A stretch of DNA of 64,000 bases from Nocardia sp. NRRL S-836 (GTDB taxonomy: Bacteria > Actinomycetota > Actinomycetes > Mycobacteriales > Pseudonocardiaceae): positions 37,941 to 101,940 of the forward strand of contig NZ_LGDY01000098.1 in assembly GCF_001279525.1 (NCBI RefSeq), written 5' to 3'. The notes under the pieces were generated by a model. It saw only the letters and a program-made list of their open reading frames with translations, was not told the origin of the DNA and did not search any database. Shown piece after piece: positions 33,279 through 42,511 of the stretch. Position numbers and translations under genes: made by a program. Each line of letters opens with the position of its first letter. Positions within the stretch are counted from its first letter, which is position 1.

Positions 33279-34142
33279 TCAGCGGGCCAGCAGGTCGCGC
33301 AGCGCGCCCGCGACGACCCCCGGTGCCTCCTCGGCCATGAAGTGTCCACAGGAGACGGTGCGGTGGTCGAGGTCGGGAGCCCACGCCCGCCACAGCGCCG
33401 CCGCGTCGAACCCGAGCGCCGCGCCCCAGTCCTGTTGCAACACCGTCACCGGCATCGTCAGCCGGTTGCCCGCCACGCGGTCGGCGGTGTCGTGCTCGAC
33501 GTCCACGGTCGCCATCGCCCGGTAGTCGGCGACGATCGACGTGACCGCCTCGCGCGAGGCGCGCAGGTACTCGGCACGGATGTCGGCGGGGAACGACGAG
33601 CCGCCCCAGGCGTCGAGGAAGTGGCCGAAGAACGCGTCAGGACGGGCCCCGATCAGTTCCTCGGCCAGACCGGGCGGCTGCGCCATCAGGAACAGGTGGA
33701 AGCCGACGACACCGGACGTGCCGCGCATCACGTCCCACATGTCGAGCGTGGGCAGGACGTCGAGCGCCGCCAGGTGCGTGATGTGGTCGGGGTGGTCGAG
33801 CCCGGCGCGGAACGCCACGTGCGCGCCCCGGTCGTGGCCGGCCAGGGCGAACCGGTCGTGGCCCAGCGCCCGCGCGACCGCCACGACGTCGGCGGCCATG
33901 GTGCGCTTCGAGTAGGTCAGGCCGGTGTCGGCGGGCTTGTCGCTGTCGCCGTACCCGCGCAGGTCGGGCATGATCACGGTGTGGTCGGCGGCCAGGTCGG
34001 CGGCGACGTGCCGCCACATCAGACGGGTCTGCGGGAAGCCGTGCAGCAGCACGACCGGGCGCCCGGAGCCGGTGGTGGCGACGGCGAGCTCGACGCCGTC
34101 GGAGACCTGAACGCGCTGGTGGTCGAAGTCGGTGTGGTTCAC
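33279..34142 (-). CDS. Alpha/beta hydrolase, epoxide hydrolase / haloacetate dehalogenase-like
   Basis: 287 residues from GTG 34142. HGFPQTR gives the oxyanion HGxP motif. The nucleophile elbow GHDRGAHVAF carries Asp, not Ser, as in epoxide hydrolases and fluoroacetate dehalogenases. The catalytic His lies in CGHFMAEEAP. The cap region has paired aromatic residues (Trp in DAWGGSSF). Cytosolic. Substrate unknown. Divergent from the SARP regulator by 53 bp. Confidence 0.88.
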   Translation of the reverse strand: MNHTDFDHQRVQVSDGVELAVATTGSGRPVVLLHGFPQTRLMWRHVAADLAADHTVIMPDLRGYGDSDKPADTGLTYSKRTMAADVVAVARALGHDRFALAGHDRGAHVAFRAGLDHPDHITHLAALDVLPTLDMWDVMRGTSGVVGFHLFLMAQPPGLAEELIGARPDAFFGHFLDAWGGSSFPADIRAEYLRASREAVTSIVADYRAMATVDVEHDTADRVAGNRLTMPVTVLQQDWGAALGFDAAALWRAWAPDLDHRTVSCGHFMAEEAPGVVAGALRDLLAR

Positions 34143-34195
34143 GCCCCCACCCTGCGCGCGCCCGATCAGCAACCGATCAGCACCGGGATCAGCAC

Positions 34196-37100
34196 GTGGT
34201 GACGTTCGGGGTGCTCGGCCCGCTGACCGCCGGAACCGCCCGCCTCGGCGGCCCCAAGCAGCGCGCGGTGCTGGCCAGGCTGCTGGTGGCCCGGCGCCGG
34301 GTCGTCCCGGTGCGCACCCTCGTCGCCGACCTGTGGGAGGACCCGCCGGACGGGGCGGTCGGCGCCGTGCAGACGTTCGTGGGAGCGCTGCGCAAGGCCC
34401 TCGAACCCGGCCGCCCGCCGCGCACACCGTCGACGCTGCTGGTCACCGAGGGCGCCGGGTACGCGCTGCGGGCACAGGACGTGGACGCGTGGCGGTTCGA
34501 GGAGATGCTGGGCGGCGACCTGTCCGTGCTGGACCGGGCGCTGGCGTTGTGGCGCGGCCCGGCCTACGCGGAGTTCGCCGACGAGCACTGGGCACGCGCC
34601 GAGATCGACCGGCTGGAAGAACTGCGGCTGGTGGCCGTCGAACGCCGGGCGGAGGCGGCACTGGCAGCGGGCCGCGCGGCCGGTGTGGTGGCGGACCTGC
34701 GCGCTCACCTGGCCGACCACCCGTGGCGGGAGAAGGCGTGGCGCCTGCTCGCGCTGGCGCTGTACCGGGAGGGACGCCAGGGCGACGCGCTGGCGGCGGT
34801 GCGCGCTGCCCGGCAGGCCCTGGTGGAGCACCTCGGCGTCGATCCGGGCGCCGAGCTGCGCGCGCTGGAGTCGGACATCCTCGCCCAGGCGCCCCGGCTG
34901 ACGCCGGCACCGGCCGTGGGCCTGGTCGGACGATCCGCCGAACTGGCCGCGCTGGAGACCGCCGTGCCCGCCGCGGGCCTGCGGATCGCGCTGGTCACCG
35001 GGGAGGCCGGGGTGGGCAAGACCGCGCTGGCCGAGACGTTCAGCGGGGCGCTCGCCGCGCGCGGCTGGCGGACGGTGTGGGCGCGCTGCCCGGAGGACGC
35101 GCCGGTGGCGTGGCCGTGGCAGCAGGTCGTCGAGGCGCTGGGAGAGGAGCTGACCGGCACCGACCGCTTCGCACTGCGCCGGGCCGTGGTGTCCACCGTG
35201 GAGTCGGCGGCACCGGTGCTGGTCGTGCTGGACGACCTGCACCAGGCCGACGAGGAGACGCTGGCGGTGCTGGCCGCGTTCACCGCGGCCCCGCTGTCCG
35301 GCCGCGTGCTGATCGTCGCGACCACCCGCGTCCCGGTGACGTCCGAGGCCCTGGCCCGCGCCGAGCCGGTGCGCGTGGACCTCGGCGGCCTGGGCGAGGA
35401 GGCGGTCGGCACGCTCGTGCGGTCCATCGCGGACGGCGCCGACGTGCGGGTGATCTACCGGCGCAGCGGCGGGAACCCGTTCTACGTCAAGGAACTGGCC
35501 CGGTTGAGCGCCGCGGGCGGTGACGTCGGATCGGTGCCCGCGGGCGTGCGGGACGTGCTGCGCCACCGCCTGTCCGCACTGCCCGCCCCCGCGCGGACGG
35601 TGCTGCACCAGGCGTCGGTGCTGGGCCGTGACGTGGAGGTGGACCTGCTCGCCGCACTGGCGGGAGACGACGTGCTCGACGCACTCGACCTGGCGCTGGC
35701 GGCCGGTTTCGTGGCGGAGGTGGCGCCGGGCCGGGCCCGTTTCACGCACGTCCTGGTGCGGGACACGCTGTACGAGGAGGTGTCGCTGACCCGCCGCGCC
35801 CGCTGGCACGCGGCCGTGGCGGCGGCCCTGGAGTCGACGCGACCCGGCGACGTGGAGCTGCTGGCGCACCACTACCTGGCGGCCGGGGCCCGTGGCGCTT
35901 CGGCGGTGCGGGCGCTGGCCGGGGCGGCCGCGGTGAGCCGGTCACCACGCGAGGCCGTGCGGTTGTGGCGTGCCGCGATCGCGGCGGCCGACGGGGTGCG
36001 GGTCGAGCTGCTGACGGGGCTGGCCCGGGCGCTCGCGGTCAGCGGGGACCTGGAGGAGGCTCGGGTGCAGCGGTCGGTGGCGCTCCGCACCGCGCTCGGC
36101 GCTGTGGAGGGTGGGGGCGGTGAGGGTCGTGCGGTTGTGACGGGTGTGTGGCCGTCGGGCGCTGCGGGGCTCGCGGCGGGCGGCTTGGAGGGGCTTCGTA
36201 GACCGCAAGCCGACCTTGCCGCCCACCCGCAGCCAGCCGCGCACCCGCAGGCAGCCGCCCACCCGCAGACAGCTGCGGATCTGGCCGCGGACCGGCAGTC
36301 GCCGGATCCGGGCGCCGATTCGCAGGCGGCCTCAGGCCTCGCTGCGAACCGGCAAGCGGCGCCGGATCGCGGCGCGGACGCCGCGCCGCTCGCCACCCAC
36401 TCGCAGGCGGCCGCGGATCTCACCGCGGACCGGCAGGCGGTGCCGAATCTCGCCGCCGACCCGCGCGCCGCCGCCCACCCGCGGGCACCCCTCCACCCGC
36501 GCACACCCGTTCACCCACAGCCAGCCCCCGACCCGCAGGTCGTCGCCGACGTCATCGGCTCCTTCGACGTCCCCGGCATCTGGACCACCAACGACGACCC
36601 GGCCCACTCCGCCGAACTGGTCGCGGCAGCCGAACGCGTCCTCCCCGAGTTCCCCGCCCCCACGGCCACCCGCGCCCGGCTGCTCGCCACGATCGCCATG
36701 GAGGAGCGCGGTACCGGCGCGCGCCTGGCGGAGGCGGTCGAAGCGGAGGCCATCGCCCGCGGGCTCGGCGATCCCGCGTTGCTCGCGTTCGCGCTCAACG
36801 CCCGCTTCATGCACACCTTCCACCGCACCGGCCTGGCGCCGGAACGGGCCGCGATCGGGCGGGAGCTGGTCGCCCACGCCGCCGCGCACCGCCTGGTCAC
36901 CCACGAGGTGCTTGGGCACCTGATCCTGGTGCAGGCGCACGCCGCGCTGGCCGGGTTCGACGTCGCCGACCGGCACGCCGCTGCCGCCGACGAGCTCGCC
37001 CGCCGTCACGACCTGCCGCTGGTCGGCGTGTTCACCGACTGGTACGCGGCGCTCAAGCTCGCCGCGAACGGGCAGGTGGCCGCGGCGGACCGGGCTTACC

Positions 37101-37483
37101 GGGCCGCGGCGACCCGCGTGGAGGGGACCGGCATGTGGGGCATGGAACGCGGGTTGCTGCCGCTGGCCCTGCTGAGCCTGCACGGTCCGTCCACAGTGGA
37201 CCTGAACGACGACTGGGGGCCGCACCTGGACTGGGTGCGGCCGCTCGTCCTGCCGCCGGAGGAAGCGCTCGTGGCCGCACGAGCGCTTCCGGCCGGGCCC
37301 GCCGACCTGCTCGGCGAGACGAGGGCGTACCTGCTGGCGATGGCGGCGATCCGCCTGCGGGACCAGGGACTGCGTGACCGGGCTCGCGCGGTGCTGTTGC
37401 CGGCGAAGGACGAACTCGCCGGTGCGGGCACCGGCCTGTTCACCTTCGGGCCGGTCAGCCGGTGTCTGGCCGCCCTGAGCTGA
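34196..37483 (+). CDS. SARP/AfsR-type regulator with AAA domain and repeat tract
   Basis: 1095 residues. N-terminal OmpR-like winged helix (about 1-90: LGPLTAGTARLGGPKQRAVLARLL), bacterial transcriptional activation domain about 95-240, then an NTPase domain with Walker A GEAGVGKT near 271-278 and Walker B LVVLDDLHQADEE. A helical region follows. Residues about 670-783 are a degenerate Ala/His/Pro/Gln tract (AAHPQ, AADLAADRQ), after which a TPR-like C-terminal domain resumes at VADVIGSFDVPGIW. SARP regulators usually activate antibiotic clusters; none is seen adjacent. The GTG at 34196 or 34199 starts the protein. Overlaps the convergent acyl-CoA synthetase by 29 bp. Confidence 0.88.
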   Translation: MVTFGVLGPLTAGTARLGGPKQRAVLARLLVARRRVVPVRTLVADLWEDPPDGAVGAVQTFVGALRKALEPGRPPRTPSTLLVTEGAGYALRAQDVDAWRFEEMLGGDLSVLDRALALWRGPAYAEFADEHWARAEIDRLEELRLVAVERRAEAALAAGRAAGVVADLRAHLADHPWREKAWRLLALALYREGRQGDALAAVRAARQALVEHLGVDPGAELRALESDILAQAPRLTPAPAVGLVGRSAELAALETAVPAAGLRIALVTGEAGVGKTALAETFSGALAARGWRTVWARCPEDAPVAWPWQQVVEALGEELTGTDRFALRRAVVSTVESAAPVLVVLDDLHQADEETLAVLAAFTAAPLSGRVLIVATTRVPVTSEALARAEPVRVDLGGLGEEAVGTLVRSIADGADVRVIYRRSGGNPFYVKELARLSAAGGDVGSVPAGVRDVLRHRLSALPAPARTVLHQASVLGRDVEVDLLAALAGDDVLDALDLALAAGFVAEVAPGRARFTHVLVRDTLYEEVSLTRRARWHAAVAAALESTRPGDVELLAHHYLAAGARGASAVRALAGAAAVSRSPREAVRLWRAAIAAADGVRVELLTGLARALAVSGDLEEARVQRSVALRTALGAVEGGGGEGRAVVTGVWPSGAAGLAAGGLEGLRRPQADLAAHPQPAAHPQAAAHPQTAADLAADRQSPDPGADSQAASGLAANRQAAPDRGADAAPLATHSQAAADLTADRQAVPNLAADPRAAAHPRAPLHPRTPVHPQPAPDPQVVADVIGSFDVPGIWTTNDDPAHSAELVAAAERVLPEFPAPTATRARLLATIAMEERGTGARLAEAVEAEAIARGLGDPALLAFALNARFMHTFHRTGLAPERAAIGRELVAHAAAHRLVTHEVLGHLILVQAHAALAGFDVADRHAAAADELARRHDLPLVGVFTDWYAALKLAANGQVAAADRAYRAAATRVEGTGMWGMERGLLPLALLSLHGPSTVDLNDDWGPHLDWVRPLVLPPEEALVAARALPAGPADLLGETRAYLLAMAAIRLRDQGLRDRARAVLLPAKDELAGAGTGLFTFGPVSRCLAALS
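36205..36545 (+). repeat. Degenerate repeat tract inside the SARP gene
   Basis: Units of about 15-18 bp (for example GCCGCCCACCCGCAG) encode AAHPQ/AADRQ-like peptides over about 113 residues between the ATPase and TPR-like parts. It keeps frame. Similar in-frame 18-bp tracts occur in the kinase at 17647 and the MerR gene at 63814. Confidence 0.75.
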
Positions 37484-38921
37484 CCACCGGCAACCGGCGC
37501 AACGCCGACTTGAGCACCTTCCCGGAACCCGTGCGCGGCAGCTCGGCCACCACCTCGACGTGCACCGGGATCTTGTACTTCGCCAGCCGCGGCAACAGGA
37601 ACTCCCGCAGCCCCGCCGGGTCCACCGCCGCGCCGTCACGGGGACGGACGAACGCGCGCCCGACCTCGCCCCAGCGGTCGTCCGGCACGCCGACGACCGC
37701 TACCTCGGCCACGTCCGGGTGGTCGGCGATCGCGTTCTCCACCTCCGCCGGGTACACGTTCTCCCCGCCGGAGATGTACATGTCCTTCAACCGATCCACG
37801 ACGTGCAGGAAGCCGTCGTCGTCGAGCCGGCCGATGTCGCCGGTGCGGAACCAGCCGTCCGGGGTGAACGCGGCCGCCGTGGCGACCGGGTCGTTCCAGT
37901 AGCCGGGGGTGACGTTCGGGCCCTGCACCTCGATCTCCCCGGTCTCGGCCAGCCGCAGGTCGCCGAGGAACACCGGCGGCCCCGCCGTTCCCGCCTTGCG
38001 CACGCTGTCCGCGGCCTCCAGGAACGACGCACCGGGTGCCGTCTCGGTGAGCCCGTAGCCCTGGCAGAACACCAGGCCGCGGTCCTGGTAGGTGTGGATC
38101 ACCGCGTCCGGTATCGCCGCCCCGCCGCACAGCAGCACCCGCAGCGACGACAGGTCCGCGCCGGGCCAGCGGGGTGAGGCGGCCAGGTCGGCGTACATCG
38201 TGGACACGCCGAACAGCCACGTCACGCCGTGCCGCTCGATCAGCGAGACGCACTCGTCGACGTCCCAGCGCGGGGTCAGCACGCTGTGCCCGCCCTTGAC
38301 GAACGTGGGCAGCAGCGTCTGCGTCAGCGCGGCGACGTGGAACAGCGGCGCGGCGACCAGCGCCACCTCGTCCGCGGCGATGTCGACGCCGACCATCAGG
38401 TTGAAGGTGTTCCACAACAGGTTGGCGTGGGTCAGCACGGCACCCTTGGGCCGCCCGGTCGTGCCGGAGGTGTAGAGGATCAACGCCGGGTCGTCGATGC
38501 CGACCGGCACGTCCAGCGGCTCCGCCGAACCGCGACCGACCAGCTCCTCGAACGAGTCCAGCGAGATCGCGTGTTCGTGGGTGGTGCGGTGCGACGGCGC
38601 GTGGATCAGGACGCGTGCGCCGCTGTCGGCGAGCTGGTAGTCGACCTCGGCAGGGGTGAGCCGGAAGTTCAGCGGCACGAAGATCGCCCCGAGCAGGTGC
38701 GCGGCGAACATCGTCTCGGCGAACGACGGGTGGTTGGGTCCCAGGTAGGCGACCCGGTCACCGCGGTGCACGCCCAGCTCCGCCAGCGCCCGCGCCAGGC
38801 GGGTCGTGCGGTCGGCCAGTTCCCCGTACGTCGTGGAGATCCCGTTGTAGGTCAGTGCTTCACGCTTCGGCGCCATGCGCGCGCGGCGGTGTGGCCAGCT
38901 GCCCAGACCCGCGTTCCGCAT
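37455..38921 (-). CDS. Acyl-CoA synthetase (AMP-forming)
   Basis: 488 residues, ANL superfamily: P-loop-like motif LYTSGTTGRPKGAV, A5 motif GYGLTETAPG, GWFRTGDIGRLDDDG hinge and catalytic Lys in PRTGSGKVLK. The N-terminal GLGSWPHRRARM is typical for the family, supporting the ATG at 38921 although it overlaps the transporter gene by 62 bp. Activates a carboxylic acid to its CoA ester. Last gene of a leftward operon with SDR, amidohydrolase, MaoC and MHS transporter, so it probably activates the imported acid. Confidence 0.9.
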   Translation of the reverse strand: MRNAGLGSWPHRRARMAPKREALTYNGISTTYGELADRTTRLARALAELGVHRGDRVAYLGPNHPSFAETMFAAHLLGAIFVPLNFRLTPAEVDYQLADSGARVLIHAPSHRTTHEHAISLDSFEELVGRGSAEPLDVPVGIDDPALILYTSGTTGRPKGAVLTHANLLWNTFNLMVGVDIAADEVALVAAPLFHVAALTQTLLPTFVKGGHSVLTPRWDVDECVSLIERHGVTWLFGVSTMYADLAASPRWPGADLSSLRVLLCGGAAIPDAVIHTYQDRGLVFCQGYGLTETAPGASFLEAADSVRKAGTAGPPVFLGDLRLAETGEIEVQGPNVTPGYWNDPVATAAAFTPDGWFRTGDIGRLDDDGFLHVVDRLKDMYISGGENVYPAEVENAIADHPDVAEVAVVGVPDDRWGEVGRAFVRPRDGAAVDPAGLREFLLPRLAKYKIPVHVEVVAELPRTGSGKVLKSALRRLPVVSSGRPDTG

Positions 38922-40176
38922 CCCCGTCTCCCGTCAGGCTGGTGTGGCTGGTCTCCCTCAGCACGACCGTGCAGACCACGGTCAGCAGGCAGAAGGCCGC
39001 GAGGATGAACGGGATGGCCCCGGTTCCCGCGGTGCTCTGGACCTGCGCGAACAGCAGCGGGGCGAGGCCCGCGCCCAGACCGGCGAGCTGGTAGCCCAGC
39101 GACGCGCCGGTGTAGCGGCTGCCGGTGGCGAACAGCTCGCTGTAGAGCGCCGCCAGCGGGCCGTACATCATCGGGTGGACCACGGCCTGGCCCAGCACCA
39201 GCGCGATCACGACGTACCCGTTGTCCACCAACGGGAACAGCGCGAACCCGAACACGGCCATCAGCACCGCCCCGCCGAGCACCACCGGCCTGCGCCCGAA
39301 CCGGTCCGACGCCGCCGACCAGCCCAGGATGCCGACCACCGCCAGCGCCGACGACAGCGTGAGCGCGTTGAGGATCGTCTGCCTGCTGTTCCCGGCCTGC
39401 ACCCCGTAGGCGAGGATGAACGTCGTCAGCGTGGACTGCGCGACGAACGCCGACAGGCCGACCCCGACGCCCAGCAGCAACGTGCGCGGGTGGTTGCGCA
39501 GCACGTCGACCAGCGGCGCGGAGGTCCGCACGCGCCCGGCCCGGAACACCGGCGTCTCCTCGACCTTCAGCCGCACGAACAGGCCGACCGCCAGCAGCAC
39601 CAGGCTGAGCAGGAACGGCACCCGCCAGCCCCAGGACAGGAACGCCTGCTCGCCCACCAGGGCGGCGGTGCCGGTGAGTGCGGCGGTCGACAGCACCATG
39701 CCGCACGGCGCGCCGGCGTTGGTGAAGCTCGCCCACAGCCCGCGCCGCGAGGTGGCGTGCTCGGCCGACATCAGGACCGCGCCACCCCACTCGCCGCCGA
39801 CCGAGACGCCCTGCAGGACCCGCAGCAGCACCAGTCCGGCCGGTGCCAGCCAGCCGACCTGGCCGTAGGTGGGCAGCACGCCGATCAGGAAGCTCGCCAC
39901 ACCCATCAGGCTCATGGTGAGCACGAGCATCTTCTTGCGCCCCAGCAGGTCACCGTAGTGTCCGAAGAGGACACCGCCAAGCGGGCGGGCCAGGTAGCCG
40001 GTGGCGAACGTGCCGAAGCTCGCGATCGTGCCGACCAGCGGGTCCAGCGAGGAGAAGAAGACCTTGTTGAACACGACCGCGGAAGCGGTGGCGTAGAGCA
40101 GGAAGTCGTAGTACTCGATCACACTGCCGAGGAAGCTGGACGAGACCGCACGGCGTAACTGCGTTGTTGTCGCCAT
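38860..40176 (-). CDS. MHS-family MFS symporter
   Basis: 438 residues, 12 membrane helices. Metabolite:H+ symporter (ShiA/KgtP/ProP) signatures: SSFLGSVIEYYDFLLYATAS at the start, the loop GHYGDLLGRKKMLVLT, and GVSVGGEWGGAVLMSAEH before helix 5. Imports organic acids or aromatic acids with protons. Lies between the MaoC gene (9 bp gap) and the acyl-CoA synthetase (62-bp overlap); probably brings in the acid that the synthetase activates. Confidence 0.9.
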   Translation of the reverse strand: MATTTQLRRAVSSSFLGSVIEYYDFLLYATASAVVFNKVFFSSLDPLVGTIASFGTFATGYLARPLGGVLFGHYGDLLGRKKMLVLTMSLMGVASFLIGVLPTYGQVGWLAPAGLVLLRVLQGVSVGGEWGGAVLMSAEHATSRRGLWASFTNAGAPCGMVLSTAALTGTAALVGEQAFLSWGWRVPFLLSLVLLAVGLFVRLKVEETPVFRAGRVRTSAPLVDVLRNHPRTLLLGVGVGLSAFVAQSTLTTFILAYGVQAGNSRQTILNALTLSSALAVVGILGWSAASDRFGRRPVVLGGAVLMAVFGFALFPLVDNGYVVIALVLGQAVVHPMMYGPLAALYSELFATGSRYTGASLGYQLAGLGAGLAPLLFAQVQSTAGTGAIPFILAAFCLLTVVCTVVLRETSHTSLTGDGDAERGSGQLATPPRAHGAEA

Positions 40177-40185
40177 GACCTCACC

Positions 40186-40644
40186 TCACGCGTAGTGGCG
40201 GTAGACGGCGCGTGCGACGCACGCGGGCTTTTCGGAGCCCTCGATCTCGACGGTGAAGTCGACGGTCAGCTGCACGCCGTTGCCCGCGACGTCCTCGACG
40301 GAGGCGACCCGGCCGGCCAGCCGGATCTTGGCGCCGACCGGGACGGGAGCGGGGAAGCGGACCTTCTCCAGCCCGTAGTTGAGGCTCATCCGCACGCCGG
40401 AGACGTCCAGCAGCTCGCCCATGAGCGGGATGAGCAACGCCAGCGTCAGGTAGCCGTGCGCGATCGTGGTGCCGAACGGGCCGGTGGCGGCGCGTTCCGG
40501 GTCGACGTGGATCCACTGGTGGTCGTCGGTGGCGTCGGCGAAGGTGTCGACGCGCTCCTGGGTGACCTGCAGCCAGTCGGTGTGGCCGAGGTCCGTCCCC
40601 GCCAGCGCCTTGAGCTCCTCGGTTCCGTTGACGACGGTGGTCAT
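40186..40644 (-). CDS. MaoC-type enoyl-CoA hydratase
   Basis: 152 residues from ATG 40644 (AAGGAGG upstream, ATGA overlap with the amidohydrolase). Single hotdog domain with the R-hydratase active-site motif: RVDTFADATDDHQWIHVDPERA, where the Asp and His are catalytic, then GPFGTTIAHGYLTLAL. Hydrates 2-enoyl-CoA to 3-hydroxyacyl-CoA. With the SDR at 41543 it makes a plausible pair of beta-oxidation-like steps. Confidence 0.9.
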   Translation of the reverse strand: MTTVVNGTEELKALAGTDLGHTDWLQVTQERVDTFADATDDHQWIHVDPERAATGPFGTTIAHGYLTLALLIPLMGELLDVSGVRMSLNYGLEKVRFPAPVPVGAKIRLAGRVASVEDVAGNGVQLTVDFTVEIEGSEKPACVARAVYRHYA

Positions 40645-41546
40645 GCGTCCTCCTTGACGAGTCCGAGCAGGCGTGCGGCGTTGTGCTTGAGGATCTTGGG
40701 GCGCACCTCGTCCCTGATCTCCAGCGCGGCGAAGTCGGCGAGCCAGCGGTCCGGGGTGATCACCGGGTGGTCCGAGCCGAAGAGGACCTTGTCCTGCAGC
40801 AGGGTGTTGGCGTAGCGGACGAGCTGAGGCGGGAAGTACTTCGGCGACCAGCCGGAGAGGTCGATGTACACGAACGGCTTGTGCGTGGCGACCGCGAGCG
40901 CCTCGTCCTGCCACGGGAACGACGGATGCGCGAGCACGATCCGCAGGTGGGGGAAGTCGACGGCGACATCGTCCACCAGCATCGGGTTGGAGTGCCTGAG
41001 CCGGATCCCGCCGCCACCGGGCACCCCGGCGCCGATCCCGGTCTGTCCGCTGTGGAACAGCGCGGGGACGCCGAGCTCCTCGATCGCCTCGTAGAGCGGG
41101 TACGCCATCCGGTCGTCGGGGGAGAAGCCCTGCAGGCTGGGGTGGAACTTGAACCCGCGCACGCCGTGGTCCTCCACAAGCCTGCGCGCCTCCCGCACGG
41201 CGGCCCTGCCCTTCCACGGGTCGACGCTCGCGAACGGGATCAGCACGTCGGCGTGCTCGGCGCAGGAGGCCGCCACCTCCTCGTTGGCGATGCGCGGGTG
41301 GCCGGTGGCGTGCTCGGCGTCCACGGTGAAGATCACCGCGGCCATCTTGCGCTCGCGGTAGAGCTGCGCGGTCTCGGCGATCGTGGGCTGGCGGTGCTCC
41401 GCCTTGAAGTACTTGGCGGACGCTTCGAGCAGCGCGGGGCTGAGCGAGCTGTGGCCGTCCGCGGAGATCTCCGCGTGCGTGTGCACGTCGATGGCGACGA
41501 GCTCGTCCACGTTCATCGCCGCCACGTCGGTCTTCGGCGCGGTCAT
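40641..41546 (-). CDS. Amidohydrolase 2 family (ACMSD/resorcylate-decarboxylase-like)
   Basis: 301 residues from ATG 41546, overlapping the SDR stop by 4 bp. TIM-barrel metal-dependent hydrolase: DVHTHAE near residue 20 gives the HxH pair, FKFHPSLQGF and LAHPSFPW supply further His ligands, and FGSDHPV the final Asp. Members decarboxylate or hydrolyse aromatic or cyclic acids. Here it is embedded between SDR and MaoC genes and may cleave a ring or C-C bond in the same pathway. Substrate unknown. Confidence 0.87.
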   Translation of the reverse strand: MTAPKTDVAAMNVDELVAIDVHTHAEISADGHSSLSPALLEASAKYFKAEHRQPTIAETAQLYRERKMAAVIFTVDAEHATGHPRIANEEVAASCAEHADVLIPFASVDPWKGRAAVREARRLVEDHGVRGFKFHPSLQGFSPDDRMAYPLYEAIEELGVPALFHSGQTGIGAGVPGGGGIRLRHSNPMLVDDVAVDFPHLRIVLAHPSFPWQDEALAVATHKPFVYIDLSGWSPKYFPPQLVRYANTLLQDKVLFGSDHPVITPDRWLADFAALEIRDEVRPKILKHNAARLLGLVKEDA

Positions 41547-42421
41547 GGTGCCACCGGTGCCGGGATGCCGTAGGTCTCGGGTGCGAACTCGCCGAACCGC
41601 TCGGCGATCGCGGCCGCGGTCCAGCCGCCGCCGGCGAACAGCACCTGCTTCTCCGCGGGGTGCGCCCACAGCGCGAGCCGGTCGCCACCGATGCCGATCG
41701 CCTGCCCGGTCACGCCCTTCGCCGCGTCCGAGGCGAGGTAGACGATCAGCTCGGCGACGTCCTCGACCGTGCCGAGCCCCTCGTCGCGCCGCACCCAGTC
41801 CGGCAAGGGCGCACCGGTGCGTTCCGACTCCTCGATCAGCGGCGCGAACACCGGGATCGTCTTCGTCATCTCGGTCGCCGCCACCGGCACGACCGCGTTC
41901 ACCGCGATGCCGGCCTTGGCGAGCTCCATCGCCCAGGTCCGCGCCATGGCGGCGATCCCGGCCTTGGCGGCGGCGTAGTTCGTCTGCCCGAAGTTGCCGC
42001 GCTGCCCGGCGGGCGACGAGACGAGCACCAGCCGGCCGCCGGTGCCCTGCTCGCGCATCCGCACCGCAGCCGCGCGGGCACAGGTGAACGTGCCGCGCAG
42101 GTGCACGTTGACGACGGCATCGAACTCGTCGTCGGTCATCTTCCACAGCACCCGGTCGCGGAGAATGCCCGCGTTGGTGACCAGCACGTCGAGCCGGCCG
42201 AACTCCTCGACGGCGGTGTCGACGAGCCGTTGCGCGGTCTCGGCCGAGCCGACCGGCGCGACCACCGCCCTGCCGCCGACGAGCTCCGCGACCTCCTGCG
42301 CGCTCTCGTCCACGTCGTTGACCACGACCTCGGCCCCGTTGCGCGCCAAGGCTTCCGCGTAGGCCCGCCCCAGCCCGCGCCCGGCGCCGGTGACGATCGC
42401 GACCTTGCCAGACAGCTCCAT
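41543..42421 (-). CDS. Short-chain dehydrogenase (hydroxyacyl-CoA/FabG-like)
   Basis: 292 residues from ATG 42421, preceded by GAGAGGA. Motifs TGAGRGLGRA, TNAG, catalytic SS and YAAAK. The C-terminal extension of about 45 residues (VLFAGGGWTAAAIAERF) is found in the steroid/hydroxyacyl-CoA dehydrogenases of actinomycete catabolic clusters. First gene of the five-gene leftward operon, divergent from a PaaX-type regulator with a palindrome between. Likely oxidises a 3-hydroxyacyl-CoA or ring alcohol. Confidence 0.9.
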   Translation of the reverse strand: MELSGKVAIVTGAGRGLGRAYAEALARNGAEVVVNDVDESAQEVAELVGGRAVVAPVGSAETAQRLVDTAVEEFGRLDVLVTNAGILRDRVLWKMTDDEFDAVVNVHLRGTFTCARAAAVRMREQGTGGRLVLVSSPAGQRGNFGQTNYAAAKAGIAAMARTWAMELAKAGIAVNAVVPVAATEMTKTIPVFAPLIEESERTGAPLPDWVRRDEGLGTVEDVAELIVYLASDAAKGVTGQAIGIGGDRLALWAHPAEKQVLFAGGGWTAAAIAERFGEFAPETYGIPAPVAP

Positions 42422-42483
42422 CCGACGAGTCCTCTCCGTTGGGTCGCGACCAAAAGTAAGGCATATTCGTGACGCTCGTCTAG

Positions 42484-42497
42484 ATGTTGCCCAACAT
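42484..42497. promoter_or_regulatory. Palindrome between catabolic operon and PaaX regulator
   Basis: ATGTTG-CC-CAACAT, perfect 6-bp arms, 15 bp before the regulator start and about 60 bp before the SDR start. Probable operator of the PaaX-like protein. Confidence 0.65.
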
Positions 42498-42511
42498 GTA
42501 TTGTGGGCGGC

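Noticed and set aside
34163..34200. GATCAGCA repeated three times before the SARP gene
   Set aside because: Spacing is irregular and it overlaps two start regions; too weak to call an operator.
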